Assembly: GCF_007859315.1 (NCBI RefSeq)
Contig: NZ_VOHA01000028.1
Span: forward strand, 26,393 to 90,392
Origin: Reyranella sp. CPCC 100927
GTDB taxonomy: Bacteria > Pseudomonadota > Alphaproteobacteria > Reyranellales > Reyranellaceae
Length of the DNA stretch: 64,000 bases
Reading direction: 5' to 3'
Below the pieces are notes generated by a model. It was not told where the DNA came from. It saw nothing but the letters and a program-made list of their open reading frames with translations, and ran no database searches. The position numbers and the translations under genes were made by a program. The number at the start of each line of letters is the position of its first letter. Position 1 is the stretch's first letter. Positions 9,881 through 18,472 of this stretch are shown here, piece by piece.

Positions 9881-11017
9881 ATGGCAAGCGAGCAGATCAC
9901 CTACGACGCCGCCTACGACACCGTGGCGCCGGACGATTTCCCGGCCATGATGGCGGTGCCGCGCTACGGCCGCCGCTCGGATGCGTTCGACACCATCATC
10001 TCCCAGACCCACGATCATTTCTGGGATCCGCTGGACAAGGCCTACATCGACTTCAGCGCTCCGTTCGACATCGATCGCCAGCTCATCATGCCCGAGGACC
10101 AGACGCTCGAGCTGCAATGCGCCGTGATCGACAAGGTGCCGGCCGACCAGCGGATCCGCTTCGCCAACGACCTGACGCACTTTTCCCTCTCGAGCATTCT
10201 CCATGGCGAGCAGGGGGCGTTGTCGCTGTCGGCCAGCCTCTGCCACATCCTGCTCGATCCGGGCGCGCAGGAGTACGCCGCCAACCAGGCGCGCGAGGAG
10301 GCCCGTCACGTCACCGGCTTCACCAAGTATGTCGCCGCCCGCTGGGGCGAGCCGCTGCCGGTCGGCCCGACCTTGGGTAATCTGCTGACCGAGCTGGTGA
10401 CGGCGCACGAGGTCTACAAGAAGATCGTCGGCATGCAAATGCTGGTCGAGGGCCTGGCGATGGGCGCTTTCGCCACCATCAACGCCAAGACCAACGATCC
10501 CACCCTGCGCCGGCTGATCCAGCTGGTGATGAGCGACGAGGCCTTCCATCATCGCTTCGGTCGCATCTGGGCGCAGAAGACGATCAAGCACCTGACCAAG
10601 GAAGAGCACCGCAAGGTCGAGGACTGGACGGCGCAGTGCTTCCAGGTGCTGCTGTTCAACCTGATCAATGCCGAGCAGAAGCAGCTCGTCTACCGCAAGT
10701 ACAACATCGACTGGCAGTGGGCGCGCGATGCCCTGAAAGAAGCCTTCACCGACGACGACCGGCGTACGCGCATGCAGGACAACACCAACATCTTCCGCGT
10801 GCTGATCAAGACCCTGCTGCATGCCGGCATCATCACCGACCGCACCAAGCCGTTGTACTCGGTGTGGGTCGACATGAAGGAACTCGCCACCGAGAGCGAG
10901 GAGATGCCGGGCGACGTCGTGGCCGAGGAGATGATGGTGACCCTGCGCGAGATCAACGCCAAGCGCCGCCGTATCGTCAGCAAGGATATCGCCCAGCCTG
11001 CCGTCGCTGCCGAGTGA
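9881..11017 (+). CDS. Ferritin-like diiron protein (oxygenase-type)
   Basis: The 378-residue, mostly helical protein carries the four-helix diiron signature: Glu110 (HGEQGAL), Glu140-x-x-His143 (EEARH), Glu190 (LVEGLA) and Glu220-x-x-His223 (DEAFHH). These could hold two irons as in ferritin-like oxygenases and oxidases such as AurF or ribonucleotide-reductase-like proteins. The substrate cannot be told. The ATG has GGAGG about 7 bases upstream. A hairpin precedes the ribosome binding site. The gene ends 1 base before the end of the convergent membrane-protein gene. Confidence 0.8.
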   Translation: MASEQITYDAAYDTVAPDDFPAMMAVPRYGRRSDAFDTIISQTHDHFWDPLDKAYIDFSAPFDIDRQLIMPEDQTLELQCAVIDKVPADQRIRFANDLTHFSLSSILHGEQGALSLSASLCHILLDPGAQEYAANQAREEARHVTGFTKYVAARWGEPLPVGPTLGNLLTELVTAHEVYKKIVGMQMLVEGLAMGAFATINAKTNDPTLRRLIQLVMSDEAFHHRFGRIWAQKTIKHLTKEEHRKVEDWTAQCFQVLLFNLINAEQKQLVYRKYNIDWQWARDALKEAFTDDDRRTRMQDNTNIFRVLIKTLLHAGIITDRTKPLYSVWVDMKELATESEEMPGDVVAEEMMVTLREINAKRRRIVSKDIAQPAVAAE

Positions 11018-11018
11018 T

Positions 11019-11882
11019 TTAGGATCCGGTGCGCCGCAGCCGCACGGCGGTGATGGCGGCGGCCAGCAGGCAGACGATGCCGATCAGGCCGCCGACGGCG
11101 GCCACGATCCAGTAGTGATCGAATGCCGACGAGGTGTTCTGGCTGAAGACACGGATACGCCCGGTCAGCCCCACGTTGTGTGTACGATAGGCTTCCCGCA
11201 CCGGTCCGGGCAGCGTCTTGGCCTCGACGACGGCGCGCTGCAGGGTCATCAGGAACGGCGGCTGGTGAGGTGCCAGGGAGACCATGCGGCCGCCTTCGGG
11301 CGGTATGTAGGCGTTCTGGTTGGTCTTGAGGAAATAGGTCAGCGGCTCGCCACGCTGCCATTGCGGCGACGTCAGCGGCACGTAGACGTAGTTGCGCTTG
11401 GCGCCGCGCGTCTCGGTCTCGAAGCCCAGCATCAGGTCGGGGCGCGCGATGCCGATGATGGTGTACTGGTCGGCCTTCGGCGGGCTTTTCATCTCCCTGA
11501 GGTCGAAGGTGGCGACCACAGGAACCTGGCTTGCTTTGCGATAGCCCAGGACACCGGCGCCGGCGGCGATGATCACCGCCAGCACGCCGATTGCCAGGAC
11601 CAACTTCAGGCCGCGGCGCGGATCGGCCAGGGCCGCCAGCGCCGCGGGATTGTTGTAATGCAGCCGTCCCGCCAGCCACAGTCCGGGCAATGCCAGCGCG
11701 ATCGCGGGCAGCAGCGCCGTCAGGAACACGCGGTAGGCGCCGAAGGTGGCGATCTGCCACTCGGCCAGCACGCGGTAGAGACCGGCATAGGCGTACCAGC
11801 CATAGGCGATGTAGGCGACGACGGCGATGCACCACGACCAGGCGATGATGCGCAGCAGCGGGACGGGAAGCGGAGATGCCAT
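11019..11882 (-). CDS. Hypothetical inner-membrane protein
   Basis: The 287-residue protein has about four hydrophobic segments. Three are near the N-terminus (around residues 10-32, 45-70 and 95-118) and one is near the C-terminus (around 255-280). A soluble middle part (FDLREMKSPPKADQYTIIGI ...) would face the periplasm. I do not recognise the family. ATG at 11882 was chosen because the residues upstream of it in the open frame are charged and would put a hydrophilic tail before the first membrane helix. It follows the SDR gene by 28 bases and is likely cotranscribed with it. Confidence 0.65.
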   Translation of the reverse strand: MASPLPVPLLRIIAWSWCIAVVAYIAYGWYAYAGLYRVLAEWQIATFGAYRVFLTALLPAIALALPGLWLAGRLHYNNPAALAALADPRRGLKLVLAIGVLAVIIAAGAGVLGYRKASQVPVVATFDLREMKSPPKADQYTIIGIARPDLMLGFETETRGAKRNYVYVPLTSPQWQRGEPLTYFLKTNQNAYIPPEGGRMVSLAPHQPPFLMTLQRAVVEAKTLPGPVREAYRTHNVGLTGRIRVFSQNTSSAFDHYWIVAAVGGLIGIVCLLAAAITAVRLRRTGS

Positions 11883-11910
11883 GCGCCCTCTCACTCTGTC
11901 GCGATCGGCT

Positions 11911-12663
11911 TCAGAATTGATAGCGTCGCAGACCGCCGTCAACGGGAATGAGCGTGCCGGTGATGTAGCCCGCGCGCGGCGAGGCGAGGAAGCACACCAG
12001 GTCGGCGATGTCCTGCGGCTCGCCGTAGCGGGCCATCGGGATCTCGTGTTCGGCCTGCCACTGCCGGTACTCGGGCGTGTAGTTGCGCAGGATCTGCTCG
12101 CTGTGGATCCGGCCCGGCGGGATGCAGTTCACCGTGATGCCGTGCTTGCCGACCTCGCGCGACAGGCCCTTGGCCCACGAGTGCATGGCCGCCTTGGCGC
12201 AGAAGGCGCCATTGATGCCGTCGGGCTCCGACTTGCCGGTGATGTTGATGATGCGCCCCCATTGGCGAGCGATCATCTGGTCGATCAGCAGGTCGGCGAT
12301 CTGGCGCTGGCGGATGAAGTTCAGGGTCAGCGCCTCCATCCACTGCGGCTCGGGCGTGTGCAGCTTGAAGGCGCGACTGCCACCGGCGTTGTTGACCAGG
12401 ATGTCGACATGACCCAGCGCCTCGAGCGCGGCGGCCGTGATGGTAGCGGGCGCCTCCTCGCGCATCAGGTCGCACTCGATGATCGCCGGCTTGATGCCGC
12501 CGGTCGCGGCGATCTCCTGCGCCAGCGCCTCGAGCTTGTCGCGCCGCCGTGCCGTGATCGCCAGCCGCACGCCTTCGCCGGCCAGGGCCTTGGCGATGCC
12601 CAGACCGATGCCGGCGCTGGTGCCCGTGACCAGCGCCGTCTTGTCCTTCAGTTGCAGGTCCAT
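11911..12663 (-). CDS. Short-chain dehydrogenase/reductase-like protein with altered active site
   Basis: The 250-residue Rossmann-fold protein has the cofactor motif TGTSAGIGLG (13-22) and NNAG (91-94). Where classical SDRs have Tyr-x-x-x-Lys, it has Ala153-Phe-Cys-Ala-Lys157, and the usual catalytic Ser position in NITGKS also appears replaced. So the fold and NAD(P) site are kept while the standard proton-relay Tyr is absent. It may use another residue or have a different reaction. GAGGAAG precedes the ATG. It lies 11 bases downstream of the AhpD-like selenoprotein candidate and is probably cotranscribed. Confidence 0.85.
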   Translation of the reverse strand: MDLQLKDKTALVTGTSAGIGLGIAKALAGEGVRLAITARRRDKLEALAQEIAATGGIKPAIIECDLMREEAPATITAAALEALGHVDILVNNAGGSRAFKLHTPEPQWMEALTLNFIRQRQIADLLIDQMIARQWGRIINITGKSEPDGINGAFCAKAAMHSWAKGLSREVGKHGITVNCIPPGRIHSEQILRNYTPEYRQWQAEHEIPMARYGEPQDIADLVCFLASPRAGYITGTLIPVDGGLRRYQF

Positions 12664-12674
12664 ACTCTTCCTCG

Positions 12675-13229
12675 TCAGCTACCCCGCTGCGGCACGATGC
12701 AGAAACCCTGGGCTTCGACATGCAGCGGCACATTGAACTTGCTGCGGAAGTTCTCCAACGCGACGGCCGCCGTCAACTCCACGATCTGCGCCTCGTCGAA
12801 GTGCAGCCTGAGCTGGTCGAACAGGGCATCATCGACACGCTGGCCGGTGATGGTCATGCGTTCGGCATACTCCAGCGCCACGCGCTCGGCGGCGCTGTAC
12901 AACGTGCTGGCGCGCCAATCGGCAACCTGCCGCATCTTGGCTTCGCCTTCCTCGCCTTGCATCACACGTGATGCATTGATGTCGATTCAGAAGGGACAGC
13001 CGTTGATGGTGGCAACGCGCAGATAGAGCAGCGCGCGCAGTTGGGCCGGCAACAGGTTCGATTTCTCGACCGCCGCGCTCAGCCGCTTGGCGGCAATCAT
13101 GATCGGCGGGCAGTGCGCCATCACCTTGGTCGGGTTCAGCAGGTCGCCGAACGCTTCGCGCTCCTTGCCGAAGATTTCCTTGAGAAGCGGATCATCACCT
13201 TCCTCGGTGATCTCGCGAACACGCGGCAT
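12675..13229 (-). CDS. Carboxymuconolactone decarboxylase/AhpD-like protein with in-frame UGA, candidate selenoprotein (CxxU)
   Basis: Translation from the ATG at 13229 (GGAGAG upstream) gives 80 residues ending RVATINGCPF, then TGA at 12987-12989, and the same frame continues IDINASRVMQGEEGEAKMRQ to a stop at 12675. Read through, the protein is 184 residues, the usual length of this family, without a gap or shift. The family motif is NGCPFC with two redox Cys; here Cys78 is kept and UGA replaces the second, giving Cys78-Pro-Phe-Sec81. A perfect hairpin starts 11 bases after the UGA with its loop 18 bases after it, as in bacterial SECIS elements. AhpD-like selenoproteins are known. A nonsense mutation is the alternative, but both halves look undamaged. 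Confidence 0.85.
12958..12975 (-). promoter_or_regulatory. Candidate bacterial SECIS hairpin
   Basis: In the mRNA, UGCAUCA pairs perfectly with UGAUGCA around a CGUG loop. The first loop base comes 18 nt after the UGA and the second loop base is G. Known bacterial SECIS elements lie in the coding region just after the UGA, have a short stem and small loop with an early G, and place the loop roughly 16-37 nt from the UGA. All these points are met. Confidence 0.7.
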
Positions 13230-13249
13230 GCAACTCTCCTTTCACATGT

Positions 13250-13329
13250 GTCATTCCGAGCGTAGCGAGGAATCTTTCGCCCAGGGAGTCCCGGCAGCAG
13301 AAAAGATTCCTCGCTGCGCTCGGGATGAC
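13250..13329. repeat. Family-A palindromic repeat, complete inverted pair
   Basis: The arms at 13250-13276 and 13303-13329 are inverted copies of the GTCATTCCGAGCGTAGCGAG-type unit around a 26-base centre. It fills the gap between the MaoC-like gene and the AhpD-like gene, which point the same way. It may end or process a transcript there, so the two genes need not share an mRNA. Confidence 0.85.
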
Positions 13330-13337
13330 GTTCGCGA

Positions 13338-14195
13338 TTACGCCGCGAACGTCACCTTGCCCTGCTGGGCGAGACCGCCGTTGGGATCGGCGATCCACGT
13401 GGTGACGGAACCATCGGACTCGGCGCGCGCATGCACCGAGAACGGCGCCCGGTCGTAGACCGGCGCCAGCGCACGACAGGAATAGCGCGCGACCTTGCGG
13501 CTGGGATTGGATCGGCGCGCCAGTTCGATCTGCAGCAGGCTCATCAGCGGGCCGTGCACCAGCAGGCCGGGATAGCCTTCGACACTGGTCACGTAGGGTT
13601 GGTCGTAGTGGATGCGGTGCGGATTGAACGTCAGCGCCGAGAAGCGGAACAGCAGCACCGGGTCGGGCTTGATCTCCTTCGACCACGTGGCGTCGGTCGG
13701 CGCCGGCCGCGGCTCCTTCTGCTTCTCGCCCGGCTTGGCGTCCTCGCGGAACACCGAGCCGCGCTCCTCGGTGATGGCAAGCCCGGACGGACCGTAGATG
13801 CGGCTTCTTTGGGTGACGATCACCATCGGCCCGGTGCTGCCGGTCTTCGGTTCGATGCTGGAGACCTCCTGCTCGCGGCGCACCTGGTCGCCGATACGCA
13901 GTGGCGTGTCATGGAAGGTGAATGTGGTCCCGGCCCACATGCGCCGTGGCAGCGGGATCGGCGGCAGGAAGCTGCCCCCCGTCGGCATGCCGTCACGGCC
14001 AAGCTTGGACTGCGCCGCGGTGTCGAGGAAGTAGAGCCAGTGCCATACCGGCGGCAGCGGGTCACCGACCTTGGGTTCGGGGTCGCCGGTATCGAAGGCG
14101 GCGATCAGCGCCTTGGGCGGAAACGGCGCGATGAAATCCTCGCTCGTGCGGCTCTGGCCGATGAAGGCGCGATAGTCGGCGGCGGCGGTATCCAT
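13338..14195 (-). CDS. MaoC/FAS1-like dehydratase, mesaconyl-CoA hydratase type
   Basis: The 285-residue protein joins two hotdog-like halves. The N-terminal half (FIAPFPPKALIAAFDTGDPE ... GGSFLPPIPLPRRMWAGTTF) resembles FAS1-like dehydratase domains. The C-terminal half has FSALTFNPHRIHYDQPYVTS, the MaoC hydratase motif with catalytic Asn/His, and YPGLLVHGPLM. Relatives hydrate 3-methylfumaryl-CoA or mesaconyl-C4-CoA. The exact acyl-CoA substrate is not shown by the sequence. ATG at 14195 begins MDTAAADYRAFIG with GGGAT upstream. An open frame extends further 5' without support. Confidence 0.85.
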   Translation of the reverse strand: MDTAAADYRAFIGQSRTSEDFIAPFPPKALIAAFDTGDPEPKVGDPLPPVWHWLYFLDTAAQSKLGRDGMPTGGSFLPPIPLPRRMWAGTTFTFHDTPLRIGDQVRREQEVSSIEPKTGSTGPMVIVTQRSRIYGPSGLAITEERGSVFREDAKPGEKQKEPRPAPTDATWSKEIKPDPVLLFRFSALTFNPHRIHYDQPYVTSVEGYPGLLVHGPLMSLLQIELARRSNPSRKVARYSCRALAPVYDRAPFSVHARAESDGSVTTWIADPNGGLAQQGKVTFAA

Positions 14196-14358
14196 GGCGT
14201 TTTCATCCCGTTGTCGTGTGGTTCCGGGGGCACTCTGCCACCCTGGCCGGCGGGCCGGCAATGGCGGGTGCTGCAGGGTGGCGCGGCGTGCATCGCATCG
14301 CTATATAAGGCACGCGGCGCTGCCGCCGCTCGATTCGACAGCCAGGAGACGCGCCGCA

Positions 14359-14688
14359 ATGTCCACGACCTTCGACGACCGCAAGAAGGGTTTCGAGACC
14401 AAGTTCCAGAAGGACCAGGAACTGCAGTTCAAGGTCAACAACCGGCGTAACAAGCTCCTGGGCCTGTGGGCCGCGGCGCAGCTCGGCAAGTCCGGCGAGG
14501 CGGCCGACGCCTACGCCAAGGAAGTCGTGATGGCCGACTTCGACAAGCCGGGCGACGAGGACGTGCTGAACAAGGTGCTGAAGGATCTCACCGACGGCGG
14601 CCAGGCGACGGACGCCGCCGCCGTGCGCAAGCAGATGACCAAACTGCTCGACGACGCCAAAGAGCAGCTGATGAACGAGTCGAAGTAG
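14359..14688 (+). CDS. F1Fo-ATPase inhibitor zeta subunit (DUF1476)
   Basis: The 109-residue helical protein starts MSTTFDDRKKGFETKFQKDQ, the mark of the DUF1476 family. In alphaproteobacteria this is the zeta subunit whose N-terminus enters the F1 motor and blocks ATP hydrolysis. The rest forms a four-helix bundle (NNRRNKLLGLWAAAQLGKSG, then VVMADFDKPGDEDVLNKVLK). AGGAGA lies 9 bases ahead of the ATG. A TATATAA stretch at 14302 may be part of its promoter. The gene is alone and supports an alphaproteobacterial origin. Confidence 0.95.
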   Translation: MSTTFDDRKKGFETKFQKDQELQFKVNNRRNKLLGLWAAAQLGKSGEAADAYAKEVVMADFDKPGDEDVLNKVLKDLTDGGQATDAAAVRKQMTKLLDDAKEQLMNESK

Positions 14689-14698
14689 GTTCGTTTCA

Positions 14699-14728
14699 CA
14701 TCTTCCCCCGCGCAGGCGGGGGAAGATG
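14699..14728. terminator. Strong symmetric hairpin between convergent zeta-subunit and purB genes
   Basis: CATCTTCCCCCGC pairs perfectly with GCGGGGGAAGATG around a 4-base loop (13-bp stem). It lies between the stops of two convergent genes, where it can end transcription from both sides. There is no clear U-tract. Its core resembles the CTCTCCCGC-type repeats near 24.9 and 26.9 kb. Confidence 0.7.
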
Positions 14729-14733
14729 ATGGC

Positions 14734-16059
<1,326 letters not shown>

Positions 16060-16150
16060 CCGTGTCCTCTTTATTACGGTGGTCTTTTACAGCCCTTCTG
16101 GCGGGGCCGCTATGATAAGAATCGACACCGCATCGTCCGAAAGTTCGTCC

Positions 16151-16975
16151 ATGTCCGATCAGCGTTTGTTGCCGCTTTCCGCGTTCCCCATCGCCGATCG
16201 GCGCCAGATCCGGGGCGTATTCACCGACATCGACGAGACCGTGACCACCGACGGCAGCCTGACCGCGCAGGCCTATGCCGCCCTTGAGGCCCTGAAGCGT
16301 GCCGGGCTGCTGGTCGTGCCGGTCACCGGCCGGCCGGCCGGGTGGTGTGACCATATCGCCCGCATGTGGCCGGTCGACGCGGTCGTGGGCGAAAACGGCG
16401 CCTTCTGGATGTGGCTCGACCGCCGGGCCGGCAAGCTGTGCACGCGTTTTGTACAGTCCGACGCCGAGCGCGCCGACGGACAACGTCGCCTGCAGGCGGT
16501 GCGGGCGCAGGTGCTGCGCGAGGTGCCGGGCGCCGGCATCGCCTCGGATCAGCCCTACCGCCTGGCCGACCTCGCGGTCGACTTCTGCGAGGACGTGCCG
16601 GCGCTGCCGCGCGCGGCGGTCGACCGCATCGTGGCGATCTTCGCGGCGCACGGCGCCCAGGCCAAGATCAGCTCGATCCATGTCAACGGCTGGTTCGGCG
16701 ACTACGACAAGCTCACCACCACGCGGCTGATGATGCGTGAGCTGTTCAACATCGATCTCGATGCCGAGCGGGCGCGCTATGTCTTCTCCGGCGACTCGCC
16801 CAACGATGCGCCGATGTTCGGTTATTTTCCCAATGCCACCGGCGTCGCCAACGTGCGCGACTTCGCAGATCGCATGCCGCACTTGCCGCGCTGGATCACC
16901 CAAGCGCGCTCCGGCGCCGGCTTCGCCGAACTGGCGCAGGCGCTGCTCGACGGGCGCAACGACCCGTCGTCGTGA
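16151..16975 (+). CDS. HAD-superfamily phosphatase (type IIB, Cof-like)
   Basis: The 274-residue protein has the HAD motif I DIDETVTTDG (nucleophile Asp26 and Asp28), motif II VPVTGRPAGW, a cap with KISSIHVNGWFGDYDKLTT, and motif IV SGDSPNDAPMFGYF. These place it with HAD-IIB sugar or mannosyl-phosphoglycerate phosphatases. The substrate is unknown. The ATG at 16151 begins MSDQRLLPLSAFP. An upstream ATG is in frame but adds unrelated sequence. It is divergent from purB. Confidence 0.85.
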   Translation: MSDQRLLPLSAFPIADRRQIRGVFTDIDETVTTDGSLTAQAYAALEALKRAGLLVVPVTGRPAGWCDHIARMWPVDAVVGENGAFWMWLDRRAGKLCTRFVQSDAERADGQRRLQAVRAQVLREVPGAGIASDQPYRLADLAVDFCEDVPALPRAAVDRIVAIFAAHGAQAKISSIHVNGWFGDYDKLTTTRLMMRELFNIDLDAERARYVFSGDSPNDAPMFGYFPNATGVANVRDFADRMPHLPRWITQARSGAGFAELAQALLDGRNDPSS

Positions 16976-17044
16976 GACCACCGCCTCTCGCGCCGACGCC
17001 GCGCGCGGTATAACGTGAGGCCGCGTCGCCGACGGGAGAGACCG

Positions 17045-17593
17045 ATGCGCCGCCTTGCTCTTGTCCTCAGTCTTGCCGCCAGCCTTACCGCACCCGCCAT
17101 GGCCACCCAGAAGGACCCAGCACTCGAGGGATTGTTCGACCGCCTGAAAACGGTCACCGATCCGCTGCAGGCGAAGCTGCTGATCCAGGCGATCTGGGAG
17201 ACCTGGACGGCGTCGGGCGACTCCAGCCTCGATGCGCTGATGGCGCGCGGGCTGGGCCAGATGCAAGGGCGTGACCTCGATGGCGCCGTCGCGACCTTCA
17301 CGATGCTGATCGAAAAGGCGCCTGATTTCGCCGAGGCGTGGAACAAGCGTGCCACCGCGCATTGGATGCGCGGTGATCACGAGGCCTCGGTGGCCGACAT
17401 CCAGCGCACGGTGGCGCTGGAACCGCGCCACTTCGGCGCCTGGTCCGGCCTCGGCATGATCTTCGAGGAGCGCGAGCAGTACGAGCAGGCAGCCCGCGCC
17501 TTCGAGGAATGCCTCAAGCACAACCCGCATGCCGAGGGCCTGCGCGCGCATATCGAGGATCTCAAGCGCAAGGCGGCGCGGCAGAAAACGTGA
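17045..17593 (+). CDS. Exported TPR-repeat protein
   Basis: The 182-residue protein has a signal peptide (RRLALVLSLAASLTAPAMA) and then about three tetratricopeptide repeats (ARGLGQMQGRDLDGAVATFT, AWNKRATAHWMRGDHEASVA, AWSGLGMIFEEREQYEQAAR). Such repeats form protein-binding solenoids, here in the periplasm. Single small TPR proteins of this kind are common in alphaproteobacteria and have no assigned role. GGGAGAG precedes the ATG. It lies 70 bases after the HAD gene. Confidence 0.85.
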   Translation: MRRLALVLSLAASLTAPAMATQKDPALEGLFDRLKTVTDPLQAKLLIQAIWETWTASGDSSLDALMARGLGQMQGRDLDGAVATFTMLIEKAPDFAEAWNKRATAHWMRGDHEASVADIQRTVALEPRHFGAWSGLGMIFEEREQYEQAARAFEECLKHNPHAEGLRAHIEDLKRKAARQKT

Positions 17594-17642
17594 CGGTTGT
17601 GTAGCGCGTGGGTTAAAGTCGCGATCCTGGAGGATCGCCCGG

Positions 17643-18437
17643 ATGCTGATCGCGCAGATTTCGGACACGCACATCAAGCCGGATGGCCAGATCGCCTATC
17701 GGCGGGTAGACACGGCTGATTTTCTCGCCAAGGCAGTGGCGCACCTGAACGCACTGCACCCGCGTCCCGACCTGGTCCTGGTGACCGGTGACCTGGTCGA
17801 TGCCGGGGCGCCGATCGAGTACGCCCGTCTCAAGGCGTTGTTGGCGCCGCTGGCCATGCCGTTCTACCTGATCGTGGGCAACCACGACGCGCGCGACGCC
17901 TTGCGCGCTGCCTTCACGGAGCACCGCTACCTGCCGGCCGACGGGTTCGTGCAGTACGTGATCGAAGGCCATCCCGTGCGCCTGATCGGGCTCGACACGC
18001 TGGTGCCCGGCGAGGGGCATGGCGAGATGTGCGCGACGCGGCTGGACTGGCTCGAGGCGCGGCTGGCCGAGTCGGATCGGCCGACGATTCTGTTCATGCA
18101 TCATCCGCCGTTCGAGTGCGGCATGGCCTACATGGATGGCGAGCGCCTGCGTGACGGGGCGGACCGGCTGGCGACCATCGTTCAGCGGCACCCCAACATC
18201 GAGCGTGTGCTGTGCGGTCACGTCCATCGCTCGATCCAGGTCCGCTGGGCCGGCACGATCGCCGCAACAGCGCCCAGCACGGCGCATCAGCTGACGCTCG
18301 ACCTCGATCCCGCCGCGCCGCTGACGTTCAAGATGGATCCGCCCGGGGCCTTGCTGCACGCTTGGCGTCCTGGCAGCGGCCTGGTCAGTCATATCAGTTT
18401 CATCGGCGACTACGACGGGCCGCACCGGTTCCGCTAG
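17643..18437 (+). CDS. Metallophosphoesterase, CpdA/GpdQ-like phosphodiesterase
   Basis: The 264-residue protein carries all the calcineurin-like metal motifs: DTH (8-10), GD (49-50), GNHD (79-82), MHHPPF and CGHVH. Close families are cyclic-nucleotide and glycerophosphodiester phosphodiesterases with a two-metal centre. Which substrate is used cannot be read from the sequence. The ATG at 17643 follows GGAGG by 8 bases. It lies 49 bases after the TPR gene and 35 bases before the FAD-oxidase gene. Confidence 0.9.
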   Translation: MLIAQISDTHIKPDGQIAYRRVDTADFLAKAVAHLNALHPRPDLVLVTGDLVDAGAPIEYARLKALLAPLAMPFYLIVGNHDARDALRAAFTEHRYLPADGFVQYVIEGHPVRLIGLDTLVPGEGHGEMCATRLDWLEARLAESDRPTILFMHHPPFECGMAYMDGERLRDGADRLATIVQRHPNIERVLCGHVHRSIQVRWAGTIAATAPSTAHQLTLDLDPAAPLTFKMDPPGALLHAWRPGSGLVSHISFIGDYDGPHRFR

Positions 18438-18472
18438 CGCCGGAAGAGCCATCAGGGGGGAGTGGGGAGAAA

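Noticed and set aside
12675..13229. Reading the AhpD-like locus as two separate small genes or as a pseudogene
   Set aside because: The second piece would have to start at a GTG or ATG with no ribosome binding site and would lack the first active-site Cys. The joined frame matches the family length and motif exactly, and a hairpin suited to Sec decoding follows the TGA.
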